Positions 1 to 8,922 of a stretch of 24,958 bases of DNA are shown here, piece after piece (position 1 is the stretch's first letter; every line of letters begins with the position of its first letter). A model generated the notes under the pieces. It made no database searches. It was not told where the DNA came from and saw only the letters and a program-made list of their open reading frames with translations. The DNA lies in the NCBI GenBank assembly GCA_046758085.1, contig JBHHZP010000044.1, positions 1 to 24,958 on the forward strand, read 5' to 3'. This stretch comes from VRUB01 sp046758085. Lineage in GTDB: Bacteria > Pseudomonadota > Gammaproteobacteria > Acidiferrobacterales > SPGG2. The translations under genes were made by a program, and so were the position numbers.

Positions 1-1
1 G

Positions 2-91
2 CTGGCACCAAATGGTTGTTTCATAGACGCTAAAGCGCGCTTTGAAACCGCGACGCTGCGCGATGCCGGCATCACCGTCTGGCGGTTGTGA
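2..91 (+). CDS. 3' end of a probable nucleotide-sugar dehydrogenase (partial)
   Basis: An open frame runs in from the left edge and stops at TGA 89-91, giving about 29 C-terminal residues. It contains GCFIDAKARF and ends ITVWRL. UDP-sugar dehydrogenases of the TviB/WbpA type often end with a G-x-F-x-D-x-K strand and a short tail such as VWRL, so this is the best guess. Such enzymes oxidise the C6 hydroxyl of UDP-sugars for surface polysaccharide synthesis. The nucleotide-binding domain and catalytic Cys would lie outside the window, so the call rests only on the short tail. The next gene, fdxA, begins 165 bases later with its own ribosome site. Confidence 0.45.
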   Translation: MAPNGCFIDAKARFETATLRDAGITVWRL

Positions 92-256
92 TCAGGGGTG
101 CCGTTTCGTCATCAGCCAGCCGCGCAGGCCGGCGGGCACGGCATGGCGTAACGCCCACGCGGGTTCGCTGGCCCCGTAACGCCTACCGATTCCCTTGCCC
201 GGCCTGATGCGTGTATCATCTACGCCTTGCCAGCAGTCAGATTTTGGAGATAAACG

Positions 257-580
257 ATGACCTATGTGGTCACTGAAGCTTGCATTAAATGCAAGTACAC
301 GGACTGCGTTGAGGTGTGTCCCGTGGACTGTTTCCACGAAGGACCCAACATGCTCGTAATTGACCCGGAAGAGTGTATTGATTGTACGCTGTGCGTACCG
401 GAGTGCCCGGTTGACGCGATCTACGCCGAAGATGATCTACCGGAAGATCAAATGCATTTTCTGGAACTCAATGTCGAGCTGACCAAAGAATGGCCGGTAA
501 TTACTGAAATGAAGCCTCCGCCGCCGGATGCAGCGGAATGGGAAAAAGTGAAGAACAAGCTGCAATATCTTGAGCGTTAG
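257..580 (+). CDS. fdxA: Ferredoxin FdxA, 7Fe (3Fe-4S/4Fe-4S) type
   Basis: This 107-residue soluble ferredoxin carries electrons in the cytoplasm. Two cysteine clusters are visible: C9, C12, C17, C21 and C25, then C40, C43, C46 and C50, each with the C-P turn of bacterial ferredoxins. The irregular first cluster and the long acidic C-terminal tail (about residues 55-107) are the pattern of Azotobacter FdI-like seven-iron ferredoxins, where one cluster is 3Fe-4S and the other 4Fe-4S. The length matches the family. Start choice is firm: GGAG at 245-248 lies 8 bases before ATG 257. The gene stands alone, with 165 bases before it and 160 after. No promoter or terminator is clear. Its redox partner cannot be read from the context. 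Confidence 0.95.
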   Translation: MTYVVTEACIKCKYTDCVEVCPVDCFHEGPNMLVIDPEECIDCTLCVPECPVDAIYAEDDLPEDQMHFLELNVELTKEWPVITEMKPPPPDAAEWEKVKNKLQYLER

Positions 581-740
581 GACGGAGCACGATAGCGGGC
601 CGCTGGACAGTCTCCCATTAACTGTGCACACGGGCCACCGGGTTTAATCGCGCCCGTGCGCAAAGGAATCACAGTTGCCCGGTCCTGGCTCACCGTTTTA
701 AACGCGTTCTGCCCTCGGGCAATGCACGTTCGAGCCTTAC

Positions 741-3698
741 ATGGCCGAGTATCTCCAGTGTCCATCGTCAGCGGCGGTCAGTCTCGTCCCCTACGCAGGG
801 GATCCACTCCAAACATTAGCCGCGTTACTGTTAGATAGCGGCTCAGGCCCGGCGCATGACCTGAGCCATGCCGTGGTGTTGTTCCCGCACAGCAGTGCGG
901 TGCCGCGGTTTCGACGCGTGTTGCTCGATGTCGCCTCCGCACGCGGAATCGATGCACTGATTTCGCCTCGCACGACCACGCTGACCGCCTGGCTACGCAC
1001 ATTCGCTAACGCGACACAACGCCAACTCGGTGATGCCGGTCGCGAGCTGTTGTTGCTCGATGCCATGACGCAGCACCCCGAGCTGACTCGCCGTTGGGGA
1101 ACATGGCCGTTGATCGAAAGCCTGCTCGCACTTTTTGATGAGCTCAGCCTGAACCAGGTACAGCTTCCCCCAGACCACGCCGGTTTCACTCGCCTGCTCG
1201 CCTCGGGGTACGGCGTCCCCGAGCCGTCGCCGAGCGCGCTGAGCGATGAGGCCCAGTTGGCGCACACCTTATGGAATGCCTGGCGACAGCAACTTGCGAC
1301 TGACGGGTCGCAGGATGCCACGGGCGCCACCGCGGCGGGGCTCAGCCAAAGTCTGAAGCAATTGCCTGCGCACACGCATGTCTACTTGGCCGGGTTTGTG
1401 CAGTTCGACCCCCTGGCGTTGGTATGGCTCCGTACCTTACAGACCCGGGGACAGGCCACTGTGCTGCTACACGGGCAGTCCGGGACCAGCGGCAACCATC
1501 CCGACGCAGTCATTACGCAGATCCTTCACAACCTGCGCGCTACGGCGCCTTCAATCACGCGAACCGCCTACGGTCGATTCATCGATAACGTCTTTGATCT
1601 CGATGCAGGTGACATGCGTGCCCGCGCCCGCCACCAGCGCCGGGCCATGCCCGCAAGCCCGGCCCACGGTCGCTTGATCATTCACGAGGCCGACAATTTC
1701 GAGCGTGAAGCCCGTGCTATCGACATACAGGTTCGCCGCTGGCGACTTCAAGGACTGCGCCACGTGGGCATCGTTACCAACGACCGCAAGCTCGCTCGTC
1801 GCGTGCGCGCCTTGCTCGAACGCGCTGACATCTTCGTCGAGGACTCGGCCGGTTGGACGCTGTCTACCACCAGTTCCGCAACAGCTTTGATGCGATGGCT
1901 GGAATGCCTTGAGCAAGATTTTGCGCACGCTGCGCTGCTCGATCTGCTGAAGTCACCATTCGTCTCCCTCGGACTGCCGCGCACGCGCTTGGCGGAAACG
2001 GTAATGTGGCTGGAACAAGGCGTGATATTGCAGCATAACATCGCGCGCGGACTGAAACGTTATCAGCGCACGTTAGATCGTAACGCGCATGCGCTCGATC
2101 AGCGCTACCAGGACGGTGCGGCGAACGCCGTGGGCGAACTGCTGGAGCGAGTGGCCGTGGCCGCGCGGCCGTTGACCGCGATTATCGACACACGACCGCG
2201 GTCAGCCGTCACTTTTCTGGCTGCGTTAACACAAAGCCTGGATGCGCTGGGAGCGCTGGCGCAGTACGCCAATGATGATGCCGGTTCGGCGCTCGTGCGT
2301 GAACTCCAAGAGATGCATGTCACCCTGCCGACCCACTCACCCCGTGTCAGCTGGGCAGAGTTCCGGCAATGGCTAGGACGTAACCTCGAGCGCACCTACT
2401 TTCAACCGCCGGTGCGAGGTGCCGAGGTTACGCTCATGGGATTCAGCGGGAGCCGGCTTTTGCGCTTCGATGCAGTGGTTATCGCCGGTGCCTTGCGCGA
2501 CCACCTGCCGGGTCCGATACAAAGTACGCCATTTTTCAATGAAAGTGTACGTCACCAGCTAGGATTGCCGAGCCTGTGGGTGACGCATCGTGCCCGCTTC
2601 CACGATTTCCGTCGCCTGCTAGAAGCCGCGCCGCGTGTCTTGATTACATTGCGTCACGAACACCAGGGCGAAACCGCCATACCCAGTCCGTGGGTCGAGC
2701 GGCTGCGGGCGTTTCATCAGATCGCTTACGGTGATTCGCTGGACGATAAAGAGTTGCGGCAACTGGCAGCTTCTGCGCTGACCCAGATCACATGGTCGGA
2801 GGACGCAGGCCTGCCTATCCCGCAGGGTTACCCGGTGGCAACGCTACCGTCGACACTGGTCCCGGATTCGCTGTCAGCCAGTACGCACCAGCGCATGTTG
2901 GATTGTCCTTACCAGTTCTATGCCGCTGACGGGCTGGCATTGATGCCGGTTGAACCAGTGCGTGAGCAGCTTGAAAAAGTGGACTATGGAACTCGCGTGC
3001 ACAGGATTCTGCAGGCGTTCCACGCTGGAGTGCCCGGCTTGCCGGGACCCTTTGAGGAAAAACTTACCCCGGAGAGCCGATCCCAGGCCGAGGCGTTGCT
3101 GCGCGAGATCGGCCAAGCCGTGTTTGCCGCCGATATCCGCAACAGTTTCTTCGCGCGCGGCTGGCTTCTGGCCTGGGAGAAGCTGATCCCGCCCTACGTC
3201 GACTGGGAGCTGCGCCGTGCCGAACAGTGGCGAGTCCTGGCCACGGAGCACAAGCAACAGCGCATCTGCTCGGATAAGGGTGTCACGGTCATGCTCAGGT
3301 CCCGGGTCGATCGCCTCGACCACGGTGAACACGGTTACGCCATTATCGATTACAAGACCGGCCGTGTGCCCGACTTAGCCGATATCGAAGGCGGCGAGCA
3401 GATTCAGCTGCCCTTCTACGTGCTGACCACGGCACAACAGGTAAGCCAGGCACTGTTCGTAGGTTTGGCGGGTAGTAGGATCTCCGACCGGACTGGCCTG
3501 TCGGGCTCACGCCTGGATACGCTGGCTCAACGCGTACGCGAAAGACTGCTGCAGATGCAGCACGCCATGCTTGCGGGAGCAGGTCTGCCGGCGTGGGGTG
3601 ATGATACGGTATGTGCGCGCTGTTCCATGCACGGGTTGTGCCGCAAAGAAATGTGGCTGGACACTACGGGTAGCGCACGCGCGTCAGCGCCGGCGTGA
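741..3698 (+). CDS. AddB-like PD-(D/E)XK nuclease with Fe-S cluster (probable DNA repair protein)
   Basis: This 985-residue protein resembles the AddB-type subunit of helicase-nuclease complexes and the gammaproteobacterial family named 'probable DNA repair protein' (TIGR03623). The C-terminal nuclease shows H in YGTRVHRIL, D857 in VDRLD, and D870-Y-K872 in IIDYKTG. Four cysteines, C722, C958, C961 and C967, have the C-x(n)-C-x2-C-x5-C spacing of the AddB iron-sulfur cluster that staples the nuclease domain. The N-terminal helicase-like part has LFPHSSAVP where a Walker A loop would be and lacks GKT, so it probably cannot hydrolyse ATP and may serve in scanning DNA. No clear Shine-Dalgarno precedes ATG 741, so the start is less sure than the frame. 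The RecB-like helicase at 3989 is the expected partner and follows after 290 bases. Confidence 0.85.
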   Translation: MAEYLQCPSSAAVSLVPYAGDPLQTLAALLLDSGSGPAHDLSHAVVLFPHSSAVPRFRRVLLDVASARGIDALISPRTTTLTAWLRTFANATQRQLGDAGRELLLLDAMTQHPELTRRWGTWPLIESLLALFDELSLNQVQLPPDHAGFTRLLASGYGVPEPSPSALSDEAQLAHTLWNAWRQQLATDGSQDATGATAAGLSQSLKQLPAHTHVYLAGFVQFDPLALVWLRTLQTRGQATVLLHGQSGTSGNHPDAVITQILHNLRATAPSITRTAYGRFIDNVFDLDAGDMRARARHQRRAMPASPAHGRLIIHEADNFEREARAIDIQVRRWRLQGLRHVGIVTNDRKLARRVRALLERADIFVEDSAGWTLSTTSSATALMRWLECLEQDFAHAALLDLLKSPFVSLGLPRTRLAETVMWLEQGVILQHNIARGLKRYQRTLDRNAHALDQRYQDGAANAVGELLERVAVAARPLTAIIDTRPRSAVTFLAALTQSLDALGALAQYANDDAGSALVRELQEMHVTLPTHSPRVSWAEFRQWLGRNLERTYFQPPVRGAEVTLMGFSGSRLLRFDAVVIAGALRDHLPGPIQSTPFFNESVRHQLGLPSLWVTHRARFHDFRRLLEAAPRVLITLRHEHQGETAIPSPWVERLRAFHQIAYGDSLDDKELRQLAASALTQITWSEDAGLPIPQGYPVATLPSTLVPDSLSASTHQRMLDCPYQFYAADGLALMPVEPVREQLEKVDYGTRVHRILQAFHAGVPGLPGPFEEKLTPESRSQAEALLREIGQAVFAADIRNSFFARGWLLAWEKLIPPYVDWELRRAEQWRVLATEHKQQRICSDKGVTVMLRSRVDRLDHGEHGYAIIDYKTGRVPDLADIEGGEQIQLPFYVLTTAQQVSQALFVGLAGSRISDRTGLSGSRLDTLAQRVRERLLQMQHAMLAGAGLPAWGDDTVCARCSMHGLCRKEMWLDTTGSARASAPA

Positions 3699-3810
3699 GG
3701 CAAGCGGCATCACTAACGCGAGCGCGTGAGTGTCCGTGCGGTGACCACGGGCTTATCACTTCGCCCAAGTGTCTGTGCCTCGACGGCGTGGCAATATCCC
3801 TGTGGCAAAG

Positions 3811-3826
3811 CGCCTGGTATCAGGCG
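3811..3826. other. Hairpin between the two nuclease genes
   Basis: CGCCTG-GTAT-CAGGCG is a perfect 6-bp stem with a 4-base loop, 113 bases after the AddB-like stop. No T-run follows, so it is not a standard terminator. It could weaken read-through, protect the mRNA end, or be chance. An AT-rich stretch at about 3864-3900 lies between it and the next gene and might hold a promoter, though no good pair of boxes was found. Confidence 0.3.
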
Positions 3827-3988
3827 AGCATATCGTCAAACCGGCCGCTTCTCGCCCGCGGTCTAAATAAATTATGATTGTTTTTCAACGGCTTATGACT
3901 GAGTCCTGCTCGTGAATATTATGGATACCACGATCTCCAACGCTTCCCGGCTCGCACACTATCGCCGTTATGCCCGAAGGTCTGCGCC

Positions 3989-6900
3989 ATGCCGCTGAGG
4001 CCAATCCTCGGGCGCAACACCGCCGTTCGCGCCGCGGCCGGTACGGGCAAGACCTGGCTGCTGACCAGCCGCTTGATCGCGCTGTTGCTGCAGGGAGTAG
4101 CGCCCGGGTCGGTGCTCGCGATCACCTTCACACGCAAAGCGGCGGCAGAGATCTACCGCCGCGTCACCGCGCGCCTGTTGGAGATGGCCACCGCGAAGGA
4201 CGCGCAGCTGCGCGCGGCGCTGCGTGAACTAGGGATTGTGGTCACGGCGCGGACACTGGGCCGAGCGCGCGCTATGTATGAGACGTTGCTCGCCGCCGAC
4301 CAGCCACTTCGCACAACCACGTTCCACGCGTTTTGTCAGGAAATTCTACGCCGTTTTCCACTGGAGGCGGAGGTACCGCCGGGATTCGAGTTGACCGAAT
4401 CGATCACCGCGTTGCAACAAGCCGCCTGGCGAGCGTTCGAGCGTGAAACCACTGTGTATCCGGGCGGGTCGCTGGCCCAGGCCCTGGAAACATTACTCCA
4501 CGCCTGCGGCGGGATCACCAATACGCGCCAGGCACTGCAAGAGTTTCTTGACCATCGCAGCGACTGGTGGGCCTACACCGAAGGGCACGACCACCCAGTG
4601 GCCCATGCCGAAGCGCAATTGCACGAAGCGTTGGAACTGCGTCCAGAGACCGGCGCTTTTTCCGGAATTGGTGACGACACGATACTGCTCGCAAAGCTTG
4701 CGCGCTACACCATGCTACTGCGCCGTCACGCAACGCCTACCAACATCGCCCGCGCCACCGACATCGATTGCGCGAGCGATCCCCAGACTCCATGCGACCG
4801 GGGGTTTGATCTGGTCAAGAACGTCTTTTTTACGGCAAAGATGGAACTACGGCGTTTGCGCAGGAGCACAGCTCTGGAAACCCGCCTGGGCGATGCGGTC
4901 GACGAGTTCCTCGCCTTGCATGAGCGCATCGGCGCACGGCTGCAGCAGATCAACGACTACCGGCTGCGCCTGCGCACCGCGGGCGCGACATGCGCATGGT
5001 ATCGCTGCGGTTATCGATTGCTGGGTCATTATCAACGGATCAAGATAGAACAGGGGCTGCTGGATTTCGATGATCTGGAGTGGAAGACCTACCGCCTGCT
5101 CAACCGCAGTCAACACGCCGAGTGGGTTCAATACAAGCTCGATCAGCGCATCGATCATCTGCTCATAGACGAGTTCCAGGATACCAACCCGACCCAGTGG
5201 CACCTTCTGCTTCCGTTGCTTAAGGAAATGGCGGCGGGTGGTACTGCACGAAATCGCAGCGTTCTGATCGTGGGGGATGAGAAACAATCTATCTATCGTT
5301 TCCGTCGTGCGGATCCCGGTCTGTTCAACGTGGCCCAGAGCTGGCTCAAGACACACATGGGGGCCGCGACGCAGACGCAGGACAAGTCCTGGCGATCATC
5401 ATCGGCCATCATGCAGTTTCTTAACCTTATTTTTTGTGAGCCTGACAACGCCCTCGCCAGCATGGAAACCCCGCCCGACGACCGTGCATCGGATTTCCTG
5501 CTACAAAACTTTCGTGCGCACGACACGTACCACCGCGCACGATGGGGAAGGGTCGAGCTGCTGCCGCTCGTTCGTTACACCGTCAGCGCCAATGCGGAGC
5601 AAGGCCATGCAACCTTGCGCGACCCGCTACGACAATCACGCACCGTCGAAGAAGATCAACGCTACCGCGCCGAAGGGCAACTCGTAGTCGCCGCAATCGA
5701 GCAGTTTGTCGGCCAGCCGATCGACGACGGTGGCGTGCGGCCACTGGAGTATGGCGATATCATGATACTGATGCGAGATCGCACGCATGCACCAGCTTAC
5801 GAAGCGGCCTTGCGCCATGCGGGGATTCCATATATCGGTGTGGGCCGCGGGATGTTTATGCAGTGCTTGGAGGTTCAGGACCTGGTGCAGCTGATACGGT
5901 GCCTTATTGCCCCCTATGATGATCTTGCGCTGGCATCGGTTCTGCGTTCACCGCTCTTTTCTTGTAGCGACGCCGATTTGCTTTTGCTCGCGCAGGCCGA
6001 TTCCACCATTCCCTGGCGCAAACGATTAACCCGGCTCGCTACAGGCTTCGCCAGAGAGCACCCGTTGGACCGGGCGCACAGATTGCTAGCGCGCTGGAGC
6101 GCGATGGCGAATAAGGTCCCCGTGCACGACTTGCTCGATAAGATCTATATGGAGGGCAACGTTATCGCCCGTTACATTGCCGCTGCCCCACCGCACCTGC
6201 ACAATCGCATACAGGTGAACTTGAGGCAATTTGTCGAGTTCGCCCTTGAGGCCGACGGCGGGCGCTACCCGAGTCTTGCACATTTCTTGGACCACCTACC
6301 GATTCTGGCCGAGGAAGACCGCCAGTTGCTTAACGACACCGCCGGCACACAGCGCAGCTATGTGCGCTTGATGACCATCCACGCAGCCAAGGGGCTGGAG
6401 CAACCTGTGGTATTTCTCGTAGACGCCATGCGCGATTATCGCAATCGCGCCAGCGGTGTCCGGGCCCTCGTGGACTGGCCGGTCGAGGCCTCGCGCCCTC
6501 GCCGCTTTCAGTTGATAGGAAACAAAGCGTACCGCGATTCTGTTAGTGCCGCCTTGGTGGCGACCCAGAGTGAAGCGATCCGACGCGAAGAGGCGCAACT
6601 GCTGTATGTTGCGCTCACTCGCGCAAAACATGCGCTTTTCATCTCGGCATGCGAATCTGCGCGCGGTCACGGGCGCGGCTGGTACGGATTCATCGAAGAC
6701 CGTCTCAGGAAGGCAGTGCGTCAGCAACGACAACCGATTCCAGGTCTGACCTTCCGTGACGATGCTGGCGGCTTTGGTGCTGGCGTGATGCTCGAACATG
6801 GTATCCCGCCGTCGTCGCACGAGCCGCAGACGCAGGCAGGGAAAACCCCGGACTTCCCGATCGATTCCGCGCTGGGACAACCACTCTCAAGCGACCACGA

Positions 6901-7507
6901 ACCTCGATTCATTTACCCCAGTCGCACCGCTGCAAAAGAAGATGGTGGCGATGAGCTTGAGTGGCCTGGGTCGACAGCCGACAGCTCCAGGACACGCGGT
7001 GTATTGATTCACCGGATGCTAGAGCTGCTCACTACGGAGCAAGACCAAATGAAAGTGGAACGTCGGCTGGAAAAAGAACTTATAGGACGGGTATCACCGC
7101 CGTTGCTAAAGAGCTGCTGGGACGAGGCCCGCGCGGTGATCAACGAACCCGTGCTCAGGGATTTGTTCGACCCTGCCTATTACCTGGAGGCGCGTAATGA
7201 AGTATCCATCCTCTACCGCCGGGATGCCACCGATGTCTATGGCGTTATCGACCGATTGCTTGTCCGTGACAATGAAATCGTAATCATCGACTATAAGACC
7301 CATGTGGCGGCAGCCTGCGATAATGCCGAAAACCTGGCGCGACCATTTACGAAGCAGATGGGTTTGTACGCCGCGGGAGCAAGAAAACTTTGGTCTTCGC
7401 GCAGCGTGCGCAGCCTGTTACTTTTTACGGCTGTGCGCCTCGCTATTGATGTCACTCAAGCCGCAGCGCAAACGGATTACGACGAATACATCACGGTCTC
7501 AGATTAA
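3989..7507 (+). CDS. AddA/RecB-like UvrD-family helicase-nuclease
   Basis: This 1172-residue superfamily 1 helicase has a C-terminal RecB-type nuclease. Visible in order: Walker A AAAGTGKT (residues 15-22), motif Ia ITFTRKAA, Walker B LLIDEFQDT (D394, E395), motif III GDEKQSIYRFR, motif V-like LMTIHAAKGLE, motif VI LYVALTRAKH, and nuclease residues D1088 (GVIDRL) and D1101-Y-K1103 (IIDYKTH). Helicase and nuclease both look active. It should unwind and degrade DNA from double-strand ends together with the AddB-like protein upstream, loading recombinase for repair. The frame is open upstream to the TGA at 3896 but has no other ATG or GTG. AAGG at 3977-3980 sits 8 bases before ATG 3989 and supports this start. 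The N-terminus before Walker A is short for the family. The gene is probably co-regulated with 741-3698, but the 290-base gap allows a separate promoter. Confidence 0.9.
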   Translation: MPLRPILGRNTAVRAAAGTGKTWLLTSRLIALLLQGVAPGSVLAITFTRKAAAEIYRRVTARLLEMATAKDAQLRAALRELGIVVTARTLGRARAMYETLLAADQPLRTTTFHAFCQEILRRFPLEAEVPPGFELTESITALQQAAWRAFERETTVYPGGSLAQALETLLHACGGITNTRQALQEFLDHRSDWWAYTEGHDHPVAHAEAQLHEALELRPETGAFSGIGDDTILLAKLARYTMLLRRHATPTNIARATDIDCASDPQTPCDRGFDLVKNVFFTAKMELRRLRRSTALETRLGDAVDEFLALHERIGARLQQINDYRLRLRTAGATCAWYRCGYRLLGHYQRIKIEQGLLDFDDLEWKTYRLLNRSQHAEWVQYKLDQRIDHLLIDEFQDTNPTQWHLLLPLLKEMAAGGTARNRSVLIVGDEKQSIYRFRRADPGLFNVAQSWLKTHMGAATQTQDKSWRSSSAIMQFLNLIFCEPDNALASMETPPDDRASDFLLQNFRAHDTYHRARWGRVELLPLVRYTVSANAEQGHATLRDPLRQSRTVEEDQRYRAEGQLVVAAIEQFVGQPIDDGGVRPLEYGDIMILMRDRTHAPAYEAALRHAGIPYIGVGRGMFMQCLEVQDLVQLIRCLIAPYDDLALASVLRSPLFSCSDADLLLLAQADSTIPWRKRLTRLATGFAREHPLDRAHRLLARWSAMANKVPVHDLLDKIYMEGNVIARYIAAAPPHLHNRIQVNLRQFVEFALEADGGRYPSLAHFLDHLPILAEEDRQLLNDTAGTQRSYVRLMTIHAAKGLEQPVVFLVDAMRDYRNRASGVRALVDWPVEASRPRRFQLIGNKAYRDSVSAALVATQSEAIRREEAQLLYVALTRAKHALFISACESARGHGRGWYGFIEDRLRKAVRQQRQPIPGLTFRDDAGGFGAGVMLEHGIPPSSHEPQTQAGKTPDFPIDSALGQPLSSDHEPRFIYPSRTAAKEDGGDELEWPGSTADSSRTRGVLIHRMLELLTTEQDQMKVERRLEKELIGRVSPPLLKSCWDEARAVINEPVLRDLFDPAYYLEARNEVSILYRRDATDVYGVIDRLLVRDNEIVIIDYKTHVAAACDNAENLARPFTKQMGLYAAGARKLWSSRSVRSLLLFTAVRLAIDVTQAAAQTDYDEYITVSD

Positions 7508-7521
7508 CAGGCTACTAGCGG

Positions 7522-7537
7522 AAGTACCGTACTTTTT
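7522..7537 (+). terminator. Weak terminator after the helicase-nuclease gene
   Basis: AAGTA-CCG-TACTT forms a 5-bp stem with a 3-base loop, and the final TT runs into three more T. It begins 15 bases after the stop codon. The stem is short and AT-rich, so termination would be weak. Confidence 0.35.
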
Positions 7538-7636
7538 CGAAAACGGCAACCGCCGCCAGCCCGGGATGCAGGCATCGGGATCTTGCTAGCGTCTTGCAGC
7601 AGGCCATCCCTAACAAACGGCTTGTTCCGAATATTT

Positions 7637-7792
7637 CACCGCTGAGCACACAAAAGACGCAGAGAAACAAAAATTCAAGCGTTTTTAGCCTGATGTCAAA
7701 GGGGTTGGGTGTCACACTTTGCACCGCGGACCGGTTGCCACGGGCGGTGTTTAACGATTTGTTCCCTCTGCCATCTTTGCGATCTCTGGTGT
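7637..7792. repeat. Imperfect long-range inverted repeat with 'CAGAGA'-type arms
   Basis: The left arm at 7637-7668 begins CACCGCTGAGCACAC and ends GACGCAGAGAAAC. The right arm at 7762-7792, read on the - strand, begins CACCAGAGATCGC and ends GATGGCAGAGGGAAC. Both are rich in short CAGAG-like words and align over about 30 bases with a few mismatches and gaps. The centre, 7669-7761, is about 93 bases. The layout recalls intergenic elements built from 'ACCACAGAGACACAGAG'-like arms seen in many environmental genomes; that comparison is from memory. It could be a decayed small non-autonomous mobile element or a folded RNA. Confidence 0.5.
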
Positions 7793-7830
7793 AAGTTCAT
7801 GCAATATTGGCGCTATTCCACTGAGCCTGA

Positions 7831-8922
7831 TCAACCGCCCACCAGAACCTTGTTGCGCCCGGCCCGCTTGGCCCGGTACAGTGCGGCGTCCGCTTGTCCC
7901 AGGATCCAAGTGTCCGTGTCCTGTGGCACGCGAGCGGATCGGCGGTCGAGCACCGCCAGACCTGCCGATACGGTGACTTCAAGAGGTTTGGGTGCATCAA
8001 TTTCGAATCTTGCGCGTTCTACGATCTGGCGAAGGCGTTCGGCAATAGCTAAGCCCTGCCGTTCCGACGTTTCCGGCAACAACAACACGAACTCTTCACC
8101 GCCGTAACGCGCCAACACGTCGCTGGCACGCAGATCCTTCCCGAGTAGCTCAGCCACCTGCGCCAATACTTTATCACCCGCCTGGTGGCCATGGTTATCG
8201 TTGACTTTTTTGAAATGGTCAACATCCACCAGCATGCACACCAGTGAACCGCCTCGCCGGCGCCAACGTGTCAATTCCTCATTTAACCGACGATCGAAAA
8301 ACCGCCTATTGGCCACGCGCGTCAGGGCATCGGTGAGCCCGTCGATTTTGAGCCGCTCACGATTGACGACGTTATCAACGCACATGGCGGTCACAGCCGC
8401 GAGGTGCTCCAGAAAATCGGTAGCGGTTGTCTGTTCATAGTGTGCCGGATTGCGGCTAGCCTGGCTAAGTGTCCCTACGAGTTGGCCGCGCAGCACCAGC
8501 GGAACCAGGGCAATCGAACCTAACGGGTACGGGCATGATGCGAACAACAACGACTGAATGGAGGGACTACAGTGCCCAAGGCGTGGGCGCGGGAAATCGG
8601 GAAATAGTGCCTCAAGCGACGCACGACTGACGGCTACGAATGAGTCCGCATCCAGCTTGGGCTCCGGTTCTTGGGAAAACAACCGGCTCAACGAGTAGTC
8701 CGCATCGAGACAAGCTATGGTCACACGGTCGACGCCAGCAAAGGTGTCGCGTATGCCATGAACGACCAACCCCACCAGGTCGCGCAGCGAGCGCGCACCG
8801 ATAATACGGATCTCAATGCTTCTGAAACCTGACCAGACCCGCTCGTTGTCGCGAATCTGCGCCTCGAGTTGAGTAACGTCGCCCACAGCTTCATCCGGCA
8901 AAGGATCTTGCTTCACATGCAT
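7831..8922 (-). CDS. Diguanylate cyclase, DUF484/GAF-like sensor plus GGDEF
   Basis: This 363-residue cytosolic protein makes cyclic di-GMP from two GTP. The C-terminal half is a GGDEF domain: DGLTDALTRVANRRFFD opens it, DVDHFKKVND holds the metal-binding Asp, and the signature is GGEEF at 274-278. An RxxD inhibitory site (RASD, 265-268) lies five residues before it, so product feedback is expected. The N-terminal half (about 20-185), with YPLGSIALVPLVLRGQLVGTLS, resembles DUF484, a GAF-like fold. No signal peptide or membrane segment is seen. ATG 8922 is preceded by GGAG with 5-base spacing. The gene is alone between two large spacers and lies on the same strand as the larger GGDEF-EAL gene 487 bases upstream. 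The ligand of the sensor part is unknown. Confidence 0.9.
   Translation of the reverse strand: MHVKQDPLPDEAVGDVTQLEAQIRDNERVWSGFRSIEIRIIGARSLRDLVGLVVHGIRDTFAGVDRVTIACLDADYSLSRLFSQEPEPKLDADSFVAVSRASLEALFPDFPRPRLGHCSPSIQSLLFASCPYPLGSIALVPLVLRGQLVGTLSQASRNPAHYEQTTATDFLEHLAAVTAMCVDNVVNRERLKIDGLTDALTRVANRRFFDRRLNEELTRWRRRGGSLVCMLVDVDHFKKVNDNHGHQAGDKVLAQVAELLGKDLRASDVLARYGGEEFVLLLPETSERQGLAIAERLRQIVERARFEIDAPKPLEVTVSAGLAVLDRRSARVPQDTDTWILGQADAALYRAKRAGRNKVLVGG

Larger units (their letters stand above)
7508..7830. other. Spacer between convergent genes with a degenerate inverted repeat
   Basis: No gene is supported in these 323 bases, which lie between the 3' ends of the helicase-nuclease (+) and the diguanylate cyclase (-). 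The main content is the inverted repeat described separately (7637-7792) and a weak terminator at 7522-7537. The base composition is more AT-rich than the flanking coding DNA. Short open frames here show no family features. Confidence 0.6.

Noticed and set aside
629..658. CACGGGC/GCCCGTG stem as a terminator for fdxA
   Set aside because: The 16-base loop is large and no T-run follows.
3695..3877. A 60-codon + strand frame whose GTG overlaps the AddB-like stop
   Set aside because: No ribosome site or family motif, and the perfect hairpin at 3811-3826 lies inside it.
4847..6880. Long antisense frames within the helicase-nuclease gene
   Set aside because: They mirror the codon pattern of the real gene, and the + strand frame has all helicase motifs.
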